From positions 1-36,397 of the forward strand of contig JAGKTT010000019.1 of the NCBI GenBank assembly GCA_021153285.1: 36,397 bases of DNA. The letters run 5' to 3'. This document shows positions 17,132 through 25,817 of the stretch, piece after piece. The DNA is from Bacteroidia bacterium (GTDB lineage Bacteria; Bacteroidota; Bacteroidia; Bacteroidales; UBA932). Position 1 is the stretch's first letter. Each line of letters begins with the position of its first letter. A program made the position numbers and the translations under genes. Below the pieces are notes generated by a model, which worked only from the letters and a program-made list of their open reading frames with translations, searched no databases and was not told the DNA's origin.

Positions 17132-18481
17132 ATGAAAACTCTTACCAATTATAGCTTTGTGAGTAAATATATAAAACACGTCAACGCAAGCTTTGTCTTG
17201 ATATTCTTTACAGTCCTGGCTCTCGTCTTTGCAAATGTGGGTGCATTGAAAGGATGGTATTTCAGCTTGTGGAGCCAGCCTGTCTCTTTTTCAGTAGGAG
17301 ACTTTAATCTTTTCAGTCATTCGGGACATTCTCTTACTCTGGGAGAATTTATCAATGACTTCCTGATGGCTATTTTCTTTCTGGCTGTCGGTCTGGAGAT
17401 CAAAAGAGAAATCAAGGTAGGAGAACTATCGACAAGGGACAAGGCTCTTCTTCCTATCATAGGCGCTTGCGGAGGAATGATTGTTCCTGTGCTGATTTTC
17501 AGTCTGGTATGCCCGTCTGATCCAGCTATGCAGAGAGGTATGGCCATACCGATGGCCACTGATATCGCCTTTTCTCTGGGAGTCCTTTCAGTCTTCAGTA
17601 AAAGAGTCCCTATCGGATTGAAGATATTTCTTGCGGCTTTGGCGGTAGCCGATGACCTTGGTGGAATCATTGCCATTGCCATCTTCTACTCTTCCGACAT
17701 TGATTTTATGTATCTGATCTTATCAGCCGTATGTGCTGCGATTATGATACTGGCCAATATACTCAAATGTCACAGGAAAAGATTCTACGTCCTTTTCGGC
17801 CTTGTTCTGTGGTATTTTATGCTTAACTCCGGAATACACGCCACAATCGCAGGTGTGATCACTGCTTTCTGTGTGCCATCCACACTTACCAAAGGTACCG
17901 GATATTATCTCGAACGTATCAGAAAGAATGTCAATAAATTCCCTGTCATAGACATTGACGAGCAGCGTAATACAATCGTTCTTACAAATGATCAGGTCCA
18001 TACTCTCAAAAGCATTGAGTCTGCTGCAGATAAGATGATCAGTCCGCTTCAGGATCTGGAAGACCATCTGCATTTTATGATCAATTATGTAGTCATCCCG
18101 CTTTTTGCTTTTGCAAATGCCGGAATCGACCTCTCGGGTATGAGTATAGGAACCCTTTTCTCAGGAGTCGGACTGGCAGTTATGCTCGGTCTCGTCCTCG
18201 GAAAATTCATCGGTGTGTTCTCGTTTTCGTGGGTGGCTGTCAGACTCAATATCGTCAAACTGCCTACAAATACCACCTGGAAGGCATTTGCAAGTGTTTG
18301 TGTTATCTGCGGTATCGGCTTCACTGTATCTATGTTCATTGCTGACCTTTCGTATTCAGGACTTGAGGGAGCGGGAGAAGCATTGCTTGATCAGGCCAAG
18401 CTTGCAGTGCTTGTAGGTTCTGTGGTATCTGCCGTGCTCGGAGTGATTCTCCTTGGCAAGACCCTTCCGAAAGAGAATTAG
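17132..18481 (+). CDS. nhaA: NhaA Na+/H+ antiporter
   Basis: A 449-residue inner-membrane antiporter exchanging Na+ (or Li+) for protons. The family hallmarks are present: FFLAVGLEIKREIKVGELS, MATDIAFSLG with D144, and the transport-site pair D174-D175 in LAVADDLGGIIAIAIFY. The C-terminal half includes FANAGI and GFTVSMFIADLSY. It is longer than E. coli NhaA (388 aa) mainly through a hydrophilic insert at about residues 255-305. The stop overlaps the convergent hypothetical gene by 4 bp. Confidence 0.95.
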   Translation: MKTLTNYSFVSKYIKHVNASFVLIFFTVLALVFANVGALKGWYFSLWSQPVSFSVGDFNLFSHSGHSLTLGEFINDFLMAIFFLAVGLEIKREIKVGELSTRDKALLPIIGACGGMIVPVLIFSLVCPSDPAMQRGMAIPMATDIAFSLGVLSVFSKRVPIGLKIFLAALAVADDLGGIIAIAIFYSSDIDFMYLILSAVCAAIMILANILKCHRKRFYVLFGLVLWYFMLNSGIHATIAGVITAFCVPSTLTKGTGYYLERIRKNVNKFPVIDIDEQRNTIVLTNDQVHTLKSIESAADKMISPLQDLEDHLHFMINYVVIPLFAFANAGIDLSGMSIGTLFSGVGLAVMLGLVLGKFIGVFSFSWVAVRLNIVKLPTNTTWKAFASVCVICGIGFTVSMFIADLSYSGLEGAGEALLDQAKLAVLVGSVVSAVLGVILLGKTLPKEN

Positions 18482-18954
18482 GATAATAACTTACTCCCTT
18501 TTTTTAATGAATATGTGTCCTCCGCTGCTGAAATCGTGGCGGAGGATACTTTTTCTGCCAATATAAGTCGTTTCATCTGAAGCTTGTGCACTGAGATGGC
18601 ATCTTTAAGATATTGAATTCCCCTTGGAAAGAATTTTCTGAATTCGCGCAGTGTCCCGCATATAATCTCGCAGCTGAACATAATGTTCTTCATATCATCC
18701 ATTATGACCGGCTTTACGATGGAACTCTCCAGCATTGCCGCATTGGACGCTTCCAGGAACAGGTCATATTCATCTTCTTCGATCGAAAAGAAAATCCTGA
18801 TTCTCAGTATCTCTTCTTCAAATTCCAGTACCGCCACATTATCATCGATATTGAAAAGAATATGAGTCTTTTCATATGTCGGATAATACCCGTCTTCCAT
18901 CATACATCTGAATATGACTGTCATATTCAATGAACTGTGTCCTGTGTTTGTCAT
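18478..18954 (-). CDS. Conserved-looking hypothetical protein, possibly YbjN-like
   Basis: A 158-residue soluble protein with no signal peptide or membrane helix. Alternating strand and helix segments (a beta-strand-rich acidic middle, VAVLEFEEEILRIRIFF, then helices) resemble the fold of YbjN/type III chaperone-like proteins, but I see no diagnostic motif and treat this as a weak guess. Its last codons overlap the end of nhaA by 4 bp tail-to-tail. It is divergent from lipoate ligase. Confidence 0.6.
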   Translation of the reverse strand: MTNTGHSSLNMTVIFRCMMEDGYYPTYEKTHILFNIDDNVAVLEFEEEILRIRIFFSIEEDEYDLFLEASNAAMLESSIVKPVIMDDMKNIMFSCEIICGTLREFRKFFPRGIQYLKDAISVHKLQMKRLILAEKVSSATISAAEDTYSLKKGSKLLS

Positions 18955-19052
18955 AATTGTACATTTTATCTGAATCCTGCTGAGAACATATATGATGCCG
19001 AATTATTCCGGAAAATATTTGCGGTGTCGAGTAATGATTGAATAATTTTTCA

Positions 19053-19060
19053 TAAATTTG
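19053..19060 (+). promoter_or_regulatory. -7 element of the lipoate ligase gene
   Basis: TAAATTTG lies 21 bp before the ATG at 19082. A TTG codon at 19058 is open in frame but falls inside this element, which argues for the ATG as the start. Confidence 0.55.
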
Positions 19061-19081
19061 AAGGAATTAACATTGAATTTT

Positions 19082-19780
19082 ATGAAAAATATCATCCTGC
19101 CGGATAAAATTGAAAGGTCTCTTGCCTTCTGGCTTGCAATGGAGGAATTTGTTGCGAAGTCAGTGGAGGAAGAGGCTTTCTTTGTATGGAGGGTCGCTCC
19201 TACGGTGATCATCGGCAGGAATCAGGTACTGGAAGCAGAGGTCAATCTCGACTATTGCCGCCGGCACGGCGTCAAGATCGTACGCAGGAAGAGCGGCGGC
19301 GGCTGCGTCTATGCCGATAAGGACAATTTAATGATATCCTATGTCTCCAGAAGGGGAGATGTCGCTGAAATATTCGAACGTTATCTTTCTGCATTCACTT
19401 CCTGTCTCTGTTCTCTTGGGCTGATGGCTGAAAAGTCCGGCAGGAACGACATTCTCGTGAATGGACGCAAGGTCAGCGGCAATGCCTTTCACCAGCTTCC
19501 GGACAGGAGCATAGTGCACGGAACACTTCTGTACAATACCGACTTCGATGCTCTGGAAGAGGCAATACGACCTCCTGTGGAGAAACTTCAGCGACACGGT
19601 GTGGCATCCGTCCGCCAAAGAGTGGGCAATCTGAAGGATTCACTGGATCCAGCCGTAATAGGATCTATAGACGTGCTGGAGAATCATATTGTGAATCATT
19701 TCTGTGATGGTACTTTGTGCCTGACTGAGGAAGATATACGCATAATCGAAGAAATGTCTTCCGATTATGAACAATTTTGA
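19082..19780 (+). CDS. lplA: Lipoate-protein ligase A
   Basis: A 232-residue ligase that activates lipoate with ATP and attaches it to lysine of lipoyl domains such as GcvH. The core LplA/BPL fold shows WRVAPTVIIGRNQ, RRKSGGGCVYAD (68-79, lipoyl-AMP loop) and NGRKVSGNAF with K130. It is shorter than E. coli LplA (about 338 aa) and lacks the C-terminal accessory domain, as in many split or short ligases. It lies about 5 kb upstream of gcvH, its likely substrate, though other lipoyl proteins probably exist elsewhere. Its end overlaps an in-frame ATG of the next, broken gene. Confidence 0.9.
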   Translation: MKNIILPDKIERSLAFWLAMEEFVAKSVEEEAFFVWRVAPTVIIGRNQVLEAEVNLDYCRRHGVKIVRRKSGGGCVYADKDNLMISYVSRRGDVAEIFERYLSAFTSCLCSLGLMAEKSGRNDILVNGRKVSGNAFHQLPDRSIVHGTLLYNTDFDALEEAIRPPVEKLQRHGVASVRQRVGNLKDSLDPAVIGSIDVLENHIVNHFCDGTLCLTEEDIRIIEEMSSDYEQF

Positions 19781-19799
19781 ATTTATACCTTATAATTAT

Positions 19800-20373
19800 A
19801 TGAAGATTTCTGATTTATTTCTGTTATTTCTTGTGTCTGTGTCACTTACTTCCTGTATCAGCAGAGAAGATGAACAGTTTCGGATAGGTGTATCCCAATG
19901 TAGCCAGGATGAATGGCGTGACAAGATGAATGCCGAAATGCAGAGAGAGGCTATGCTCAGCCACGAAATCTCTCTTGAAATCCGTTCTGCTGACGATGAC
20001 AGCCGGAAACAGAAAGAGGATATCCAATATTTCATTGAAAATAAGGTGGATCTTCTTATCGTCTCTCCAAATGAGGCAGGAGAGGTCACGCCGGCTGTCG
20101 ATAAGGCCTTTGATGCAGGAATACCTGTAATCGTAGTGGACCGAAATGTCACCGGTGACAAATATACTGCCTTTATCAGTGCCGATAATGTTCAGATCGG
20201 TTTTATTCAGGGACAGTATGTTGCAGATAACCTTAAATCTGGTGATAAGGTAATCGAAATAAAAGGACTTACCGGATCTACGCCTGCAATGGAGCGGTGA
20301 TCTTGCCTTCGGTCTTACTGACTCTCTTCTTCGAGTCTACCCTGATGTGAATATGATAGGGATAGTAGCAAAA
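19800..20373 (+). pseudogene. Broken fructose-sensor periplasmic-binding domain (hybrid two-component type)
   Basis: An open frame from 19800 to the stop at 20298 encodes a lipoprotein-like signal (LFLVSVSLTSC) and the first lobe of a Peripla_BP_4 sugar-binding domain: FRIGVSQCSQDEWRDKM, VDLLIVSPNEAGEVTPAVDKA, IPVIVVDR and IEIKGLTGSTPAMER. This matches, from memory, the N terminus of the BT1754-type fructan-sensing hybrid two-component regulator, normally over 900 residues. After ATGGAGCGG the expected sequence continues in the +1 frame (DSLLRVYPDVNMIGIVAK) to about 20373, then homology stops at an insertion-sequence-like relic. Kinase and DNA-binding domains are gone. An alternative in-frame ATG at 19767 overlaps lplA. 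Confidence 0.8.
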
Positions 20374-20376
20374 TAA

Positions 20377-20557
20377 CTTAAAAGTTTGCAACTAATTGAT
20401 TGATAATGTGATAGAAATTTCGTATCTTAGCAAAAGGAAATAAAAATTCCTCCGGACACCCTGGAAAAGTGACTTTCGGAGGAAATGAGCAAAAATAACT
20501 AATGGCAAAAGTACGAAATTTATCTGACACTCAGCAACAGATTGCATTTGGTGGGCT
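20377..20557 (+). mobile_element. Insertion-sequence relic (5' end with transposase start)
   Basis: Sequence unrelated to the flanking fructan genes. It includes an inverted pair TTCCTCCG/CGGAGGAA (20447-20454, 20477-20484) and an ATG at 20502 opening a 19-codon frame (MAKVRNLSDTQQQIAFGGL) that resembles the first residues of a Bacteroidales transposase. The frame stops where the GH32 remnant begins. The family is not certain, and the rest of the element is deleted. Confidence 0.5.
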
Positions 20558-20668
20558 ATGACAAATCTTGTTTACCCTACAGCTCCTTTCACAAAGATTG
20601 AGGTCATTTCAGAGAATGGAACCTGCCGTGTGAAATCGCTCAAGGTCTATAATTTATCACAGAACTAA
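20558..20668 (+). pseudogene. C-terminal stub of a GH32 beta-fructosidase
   Basis: A 36-codon frame ending TAA at 20666-20668 contains LVYPTAPFTKIEVISENG, then GTCRVKSLKVYNL. This matches the end of the C-terminal beta-sandwich of GH32 levanases/sucrases as I remember it (FPTxPY...GG...VKSLxVYxL). Everything upstream, including the catalytic propeller, is replaced by the insertion-sequence relic. It lies 10 bp before the fructose permease, the gene order expected of a Bacteroides fructan locus. Confidence 0.6.
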
Positions 20669-20678
20669 TACTTGACTT

Positions 20679-21842
20679 ATGAATAAGAAAAATTCTTTGG
20701 CAGTCCTTCTGCCTGTAATGCTCTGCTTCTTCACTATGGGATTTGTAGACCTGGTGGGTATTGCATCCAACTATGTACAGAAGGATCTTGGCCTCAGCGA
20801 TGCGAAAGCGAATATGATGCCTTCGCTCGTATTCTTCTGGTTCTTGATCTTCTCGGTTCCTACCGGAGTCCTGATGAATAAGATCGGAAGAAAGAAGACA
20901 GTGCTTCTGAGCATAATCGTTACTGCGGTTTCGCTTCTCCTTCCGATTTTCGGCAACAGCTATCCGCTTATGCTCATATCGTTCTCTCTCCTTGGAATCG
21001 GTAATGCACTGATGCAGACATCGCTCAATCCGCTGATCAGCAATATCGTAAATCCTGACCGTCTGGCTTCTACGCTTACATTCGGCCAGTTTGTCAAGGC
21101 GATTGCATCTTTCCTCGCTCCTTATATTGCCATCTGGGGTGCTGTACAGACTATCCCTTCATTCGGACTTGGATGGCGTGTGCTTTTCCCTATATATATG
21201 GTGATCGCAGTGGTCGCAATCTTCGCATTGTCATCTACCAAGATCGAAGAAGAGAAGAGTGACAGCGCTTCGGGATTCAAGGATTGCTTCTCACTATTGG
21301 GCCGTCCGTTCATCCTTCTTTGCTTCCTCGGCATTATGTGCCACGTAGGAATCGATGTGGGAACTAACACTACTGCACCGAAGCTTCTTATGGAAAGATT
21401 GGGCTATACTCTTGATGCTGCAGCAGTTGCCACAAGTGTATACTTCATCTTCAGAACAATCGGATGCTTCTCAGGATCGTTCATCCTTCGTGTTATGAAT
21501 CCGAAGCTTTTCTTCGGAATCAGTGCCGCAATGATTCTTGCAGCTATGGGCGGACTCTTTGTCGCTGACACCAAGATCCTCCTCTACGCCTGCATCGCTC
21601 TCATCGGCTTCGGCAACTCCAACATCTTCTCGATCATCTTCTCTCAGGCTCTCCTTAATGAACCAGAACAGAAGAATGCCGTTTCAGGACTTATGATTAT
21701 GGGACTCTTCGGCGGTACTATCTTCCCGCTTGCAATGGGATATGCTGCCGATATGATGGGACAGAGCGGTAGCGTGGCTGTAATGGCTGTAGGTGCTGTC
21801 TATCTGATGGTTTATACATTCTTGATTAAAAAGGCAAGATAA
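20679..21842 (+). CDS. MFS sugar permease, probable fructose importer
   Basis: A 387-residue inner-membrane transporter with 12 predicted helices of the FucP/BT1758-like MFS branch. Motifs include MNKIGRKKTVLL in the helix 2-3 loop and PLISNIVNPDRLAS. It is 2 bp upstream of the fructokinase and just downstream of a GH32 stub, so a monosaccharide importer for fructose is the best inference: proton symport across the inner membrane, then phosphorylation. The gene appears intact despite decay upstream. Its original promoter has probably been lost or replaced. Confidence 0.87.
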   Translation: MNKKNSLAVLLPVMLCFFTMGFVDLVGIASNYVQKDLGLSDAKANMMPSLVFFWFLIFSVPTGVLMNKIGRKKTVLLSIIVTAVSLLLPIFGNSYPLMLISFSLLGIGNALMQTSLNPLISNIVNPDRLASTLTFGQFVKAIASFLAPYIAIWGAVQTIPSFGLGWRVLFPIYMVIAVVAIFALSSTKIEEEKSDSASGFKDCFSLLGRPFILLCFLGIMCHVGIDVGTNTTAPKLLMERLGYTLDAAAVATSVYFIFRTIGCFSGSFILRVMNPKLFFGISAAMILAAMGGLFVADTKILLYACIALIGFGNSNIFSIIFSQALLNEPEQKNAVSGLMIMGLFGGTIFPLAMGYAADMMGQSGSVAVMAVGAVYLMVYTFLIKKAR

Positions 21843-21844
21843 TT

Positions 21845-22723
21845 ATGGAAAGATATATTGTCGGAATGGGTGAGGCACTCTGGGACTGCCTGCCTGAAGG
21901 AAGAAAGATCGGTGGAGCTCCTGCCAACTTTGCATATCACGTAGGACAATTCGGCTTCAAGTCGCTTGCTGTAAGTGCTGTTGGAGACGATCAGCTCGGT
22001 CGTGAAATCAAGGATAAATTCGACCAGAGAGGACTTGCGTACAATCTCGAGACCGTTGACTATCCTACAGGAACAGTTCAGGTGACTCTTGATGAAAAAG
22101 GCATTCCTTGCTATGAGATTATGGAGAATGTAGCTTGGGACAACATTCCTTATTCTTCAGCGCTCGATGAACTTGCAAAGAACTGCAAGGCAGTCTGCTT
22201 CGGCTCGCTTGCTCAGAGAAGCGAAGTCTCAAGAGCGACTATCAACCGCTTCCTTGATGCTATGCCCGATACTGATGACACTTACAAGATCTTCGACATC
22301 AATCTCAGACAGCACTTCTATTGCAAAGAGACTATAGAGAACTCTTTTGCAAAGTGCAATATCTTGAAAATCAATGATGAAGAGCTTGTAGTCGTGTCTG
22401 AAATGTTCGGTTGTAAGGGACTTTCTCAGGAAGAAGCCTGCAGAAAGCTGGTCAAAGACTATGGATTCAGGATGCTTATCCTCACTTGCGGAACTGAAGG
22501 AAGTTATGTCTTCAGCGCAGGTGAAATGTCATTCCAGAATACTCCTAAAGTTGTTGTTGCTGATACGGTAGGAGCCGGTGATTCATTCACAGGATCATTT
22601 ATCGCTTCTATATTGAAGGGAAAGAGCATACCTGAAGCGCATAAGCGAGCTGTAGAGGTTTCTGCTTATGTATGTACTCAGAATGGTGCAATGCCGGTTC
22701 TCCCTGAAAATCTGCTTCAATAA
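21845..22723 (+). CDS. Fructokinase, PfkB/ribokinase family
   Basis: A 292-residue cytosolic sugar kinase phosphorylating fructose with ATP. The N-terminal GEALWDCLPEGRKIGGAPANFAYHV is the PfkB substrate-binding segment, and DTVGAGDSFTGSF (240-252) is signature 2, with D246 the catalytic base. Spacing of 2 bp to the permease shows an operon. Length and motif pattern fit the Bacteroides BT1757 type. A strong terminator follows. Confidence 0.92.
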   Translation: MERYIVGMGEALWDCLPEGRKIGGAPANFAYHVGQFGFKSLAVSAVGDDQLGREIKDKFDQRGLAYNLETVDYPTGTVQVTLDEKGIPCYEIMENVAWDNIPYSSALDELAKNCKAVCFGSLAQRSEVSRATINRFLDAMPDTDDTYKIFDINLRQHFYCKETIENSFAKCNILKINDEELVVVSEMFGCKGLSQEEACRKLVKDYGFRMLILTCGTEGSYVFSAGEMSFQNTPKVVVADTVGAGDSFTGSFIASILKGKSIPEAHKRAVEVSAYVCTQNGAMPVLPENLLQ

Positions 22724-22746
22724 TCGGTTAGTATATTATCTGATTA

Positions 22747-22790
22747 CCCCGGAAGGTTTCGTCGGAAAATCTTTCGGGGTTTTTCTTTTA
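22747..22790 (+). terminator. Rho-independent terminator after fructokinase
   Basis: A 13-bp stem CCCCGGAAGGTTT / AAATCTTTCGGGG with G-U pairs (22747-22779) is followed by TTTTTCTTTTA. Confidence 0.85.
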
Positions 22791-22818
22791 GATATTGCTC
22801 GTTTGATTATTTTTTAAT

Positions 22819-22826
22819 TAAATTTG
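22819..22826 (+). promoter_or_regulatory. Promoter of the glycine cleavage cluster
   Basis: TAAATTTG with a TTG at 22795-22797, 21 bp upstream. The leader to the gcvT ATG is only about 32 nt, too short for a glycine riboswitch. Confidence 0.6.
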
Positions 22827-22864
22827 AAAGATTTTACCACTTGATTGTAACACTGATACATATT

Positions 22865-23965
22865 ATGGAAGAAAACCTCTTGAAAACCTGTCTCTACGAT
22901 AAGCACATAGCTCTCGGAGCACAGATGAGCCCGTTCGGCGGCTTCATAATGCCGATTCAGTATACCAATATCACTGACGAACATAATGCTGTCCGTCATC
23001 GTGCCGGAATGTTTGACGTGTCTCATATGGGAGAAATCTTCGTCAGCGGACCTGATGCCGAGAAATTCGTGAACCATATCTTCACGAATAATATATCAGG
23101 TATTCCTGACGGAAAGATCCTTTACGGAATGATGCTCTATCCGAACGGAACCGTTGTGGATGACCTTCTGGTTTATAAGGAATTCGAGCCGAACAAGTAT
23201 CTTCTCGTGGTAAACGCATCCAATATCGCCAAAGATTACGAGTGGATTTGCTCTCAGATGGAAGGATTCGATGTAGAAGTGGTAAATGCATCAGATTCCT
23301 GGGGAGAAATTGCCCTTCAAGGCCCTGAGGCAGAGAAATTTGCTGTGGAGACCCTCGGTCTTGCCCCTGCAGCTGAGCTGGGATTCTATACTTATTATGA
23401 GGCTCAGTGGAAAGGCGCACGTATGGTAGTAAGCCGCACAGGTTACACTGGAGAAGACGGCTTTGAAATATATTGTACTCACGAAGCTATCAATGAAATC
23501 TGGGATATATTGCTTCAGGCTGGTGTTGCTCCTTGCGGACTCGGCTGTCGTGATACCCTCCGTTTCGAGGCCGGACTTCCTCTTTATGGTCACGAGCTGA
23601 GCGATGAGATAACTCCGCTTGAGGCCGGACTCGGAATGTTTGCAAAGATCAAGGAAAAGGACTTCATCGGACGCGATGCTCTGGTTGCGCAAAAAGAGGC
23701 AGGATTGGCCTGTAAGATTGTCGGTATCGAGCTTCAGGACAAAGCGATACCACGCGCCGGATATCCGGTCGAGGTGAATGGTGAACAGGTCGGTGTCGTG
23801 ACTACCGGATACCGCTCGATTTCTACAGACCGCAGCGTATGCGTTGCGATGGTTGACAAGGCCTATACAGAGCTTGGTACAGCTGTGGAAATCCGCATCC
23901 GCAAGAAGGTTTTCCCTGGTATCGTCACCAAAAAACGCTTTTACGAAACCAACTATAAGAAATAA
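22865..23965 (+). CDS. gcvT: Aminomethyltransferase (glycine cleavage T protein)
   Basis: A 366-residue tetrahydrofolate-dependent enzyme that releases ammonia from the aminomethyl-lipoyl group of GcvH and forms 5,10-methylene-THF. Conserved segments include MFDVSHMGEI (containing the catalytic-site Asp), SRTGYTGEDGFEIY, GLGCRDTLRFEAGLPLYGHEL and KKRFY near the end. ATG 22865 starts the conserved KTCLYDKHIALGAQM region; the in-frame ATG at 22841 is less likely. It is first of the gcv cluster, separated from gcvH by 132 bp that hold dispersed repeats. Confidence 0.95.
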   Translation: MEENLLKTCLYDKHIALGAQMSPFGGFIMPIQYTNITDEHNAVRHRAGMFDVSHMGEIFVSGPDAEKFVNHIFTNNISGIPDGKILYGMMLYPNGTVVDDLLVYKEFEPNKYLLVVNASNIAKDYEWICSQMEGFDVEVVNASDSWGEIALQGPEAEKFAVETLGLAPAAELGFYTYYEAQWKGARMVVSRTGYTGEDGFEIYCTHEAINEIWDILLQAGVAPCGLGCRDTLRFEAGLPLYGHELSDEITPLEAGLGMFAKIKEKDFIGRDALVAQKEAGLACKIVGIELQDKAIPRAGYPVEVNGEQVGVVTTGYRSISTDRSVCVAMVDKAYTELGTAVEIRIRKKVFPGIVTKKRFYETNYKK

Positions 23966-23971
23966 CACCCT

Positions 23972-24071
23972 CTGTCATTCAGAAGAACGCCGCCCCTCTG
24001 TCATTCTGAGGAGCGCAGCGACGTAAGAATCTTCGAATGTCATTCTGAGAAGCGCAGCGACGTAAGAATCT
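23972..24071 (+). repeat. Dispersed repeat cluster between gcvT and gcvH
   Basis: Three units: a degenerate one at 23972 (CTGTCATTCAGAAGAACG), then full forms at 23998-24032 and 24038-24071 (CTGTCATTCTGAGGAGCGC ... GACGTAAGAATCT). The first two are 26 bp apart, the same period as the array at 11916-12106. The cluster ends 26 bp before the gcvH ATG and has the same orientation relative to the downstream gene as the other array. Confidence 0.9.
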
Positions 24072-24097
24072 ATAAACCAATATAACTAATAACAATT

Positions 24098-24481
24098 ATG
24101 TCAAAGACACTAGAAGGACTCTATTACAGCGAGTCACACGAATGGGTAAAAGTAGAAGGCAATGTAGCCATAATCGGAATCACAGATTTCGCCCAGCACG
24201 CAATGGGTGACCTCTCATATGTAGATATGCCGGAGGTAGATGACGAACTCGAGAAAGGTGAAGAGTTCGGAGCAGTCGAAAGCGTCAAGGCAGCCAGTGA
24301 CCTTTACAGCCCTGTATCAGGAACAGTAATCGAAATCAACGAAGAACTCGAAGACGCACCGGAACTTCTGAACCAGGATGCATTCGCAAACTGGATCGTG
24401 AAGGTCGAGATGAGCGATCCTTCTGAGCTTGAGGCTCTTATGGATGCTGCTGCATACGAGGCAATGTGCGCTAACGAATAA
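24098..24481 (+). CDS. gcvH: Glycine cleavage system H protein
   Basis: A 127-residue lipoyl carrier that shuttles the aminomethyl group from P to T protein and is reoxidised by L protein. The single lipoyl domain carries the modified lysine K64 in GAVESVKAASDLYSP, with ESHEWV near the N terminus and the NWIVKVE strand near the end. Full length for the family. gcvPA begins 4 bp after its stop. Confidence 0.96.
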   Translation: MSKTLEGLYYSESHEWVKVEGNVAIIGITDFAQHAMGDLSYVDMPEVDDELEKGEEFGAVESVKAASDLYSPVSGTVIEINEELEDAPELLNQDAFANWIVKVEMSDPSELEALMDAAAYEAMCANE

Positions 24482-24485
24482 GACT

Positions 24486-25817
24486 ATGGCATTCGCTTAT
24501 TTTCCTCATACGGAAGATGATATCCGCCAGATGCTGGACAGAATCGGAGTGGAATCCCTCGAGGATCTCTACTCCGATGTCCCTCAGGATGTTATCTATC
24601 GTGAAGAATACGACCTCCCGGATGCAATGTCCGAGCACGAGGTCCGTCAGTATTTCGAGGCTCTTGCCGATCAGAATACAAGTCTGTTCTGTCTCTGTGG
24701 TCTCGGAGCTTATGACCACTATTCTCCGGCGGTGATTCCTCATATCATCTCCCGCTCGGAATTTCTTACAGCATACACCCCTTACCAGCCTGAAGTATCC
24801 CAGGGTACCCTCCGTTATATATTCGAATATCAGTCGATGATCACGGAATTGACCGGTATGGATTGTACCAATGCATCGATGTATGACGGAGCTACAGCCG
24901 CAGCCGAGGCGATGATGATGGCAATGGCGGCCACCAAGAAAAAGACCCGCGTTCTCCTTTCGGAGGGCCTTCTTCCTCAAGTGGTCAAAGTCGTAAAGAC
25001 ATATGCTAAGTTCAAAGGCATCGGAGTGACAATGATACCTTGCCTGGACGGAGTGACTTCGTATGGATCTCTCCTGACCGAACTTGCAGTAGGTGACGTG
25101 GCCGGAGTCCTCGTGCCTGGAATCAATAAATACGGTATCATTGAGGACTTTACAGGTTTTGCTGATGCAGTGCACGCCCAGAAAGGTCTTTTCATAGTCT
25201 ATTCGGATCCTTCCTCACTTGCCGTAATCAAGACTCCGGCGGATTGGGGTGCGGATATTGCCTGCGGAGACTCTCAGACATTGGGAATTCCTCTTAGCTA
25301 TGGTGGCCCGTATGTCGGCTTCCTTGCCTGCACGAAAGACCACGTCCGCAAGCTTCCTGGCCGTATTGTCGGTGCCACAAAGGATGTCAATGGAAAGCGT
25401 GCATATGTGCTCACTCTCCAGGCTCGCGAGCAGCATATCCGCCGCGAGAAAGCGACCAGCAACATCTGCTCGAATCAGTCTCTGATGGCTCTGTATGTGA
25501 CTGTATATATGTCCCTTATGGGCCCGAAAGGCCTTCGTGAAGTCAATGAACTTTGCTACGGTGGAGCACATTACCTGCACGACAGACTTCTGGAGACCGG
25601 ACTCTTTGAGAAGGCTTTCGACAAGCCTTTCCTGAAGGAATTTACGCTAAAGACCAGGCTTCCTGCTCAGAAAATCCAGGATGCGCTTCAGCTGATCGGA
25701 GTATTCGGAGCTGTAGAAGTGGAACCGGGACTGGTGAATTTCTGCGTTACTGAGAAAGTGTCCAAGGAAAGTGTTGATGCAATTGTTGGATATTTAGCAG
25801 AGGAGGTTGCTCTATGA
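24486..25817 (+). CDS. gcvPA: Glycine dehydrogenase (decarboxylating) subunit 1
   Basis: A 443-residue half of the two-subunit P protein. Motifs include YFPHTEDDIRQML at the N terminus, AYTPYQPEVSQGTLRYIFEYQSM, TGMDCTNASMYDGATAAAEA, GDSQTLGIPLSYGGPYVGF and ATSNICSNQSLMAL. It lacks the PLP lysine, which is in GcvPB. The ATG at 24486 lies right after gcvH; a longer frame from 24429 would overlap it. Its stop overlaps the gcvPB ATG by 4 bp, giving translational coupling. Many Bacteroides species instead encode a single fused GcvP. Confidence 0.95.
   Translation: MAFAYFPHTEDDIRQMLDRIGVESLEDLYSDVPQDVIYREEYDLPDAMSEHEVRQYFEALADQNTSLFCLCGLGAYDHYSPAVIPHIISRSEFLTAYTPYQPEVSQGTLRYIFEYQSMITELTGMDCTNASMYDGATAAAEAMMMAMAATKKKTRVLLSEGLLPQVVKVVKTYAKFKGIGVTMIPCLDGVTSYGSLLTELAVGDVAGVLVPGINKYGIIEDFTGFADAVHAQKGLFIVYSDPSSLAVIKTPADWGADIACGDSQTLGIPLSYGGPYVGFLACTKDHVRKLPGRIVGATKDVNGKRAYVLTLQAREQHIRREKATSNICSNQSLMALYVTVYMSLMGPKGLREVNELCYGGAHYLHDRLLETGLFEKAFDKPFLKEFTLKTRLPAQKIQDALQLIGVFGAVEVEPGLVNFCVTEKVSKESVDAIVGYLAEEVAL

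Noticed and set aside
19767..20300. Intact small lipoprotein gene after lplA
   Set aside because: It matches only the first lobe of a larger sugar-binding sensor, and the expected sequence continues in another frame past the stop, so a pseudogene fits better.
22791..22864. Glycine riboswitch upstream of gcvT
   Set aside because: A terminator, a promoter and only about 32 nt of leader fill the gap; there is no room for the aptamer.
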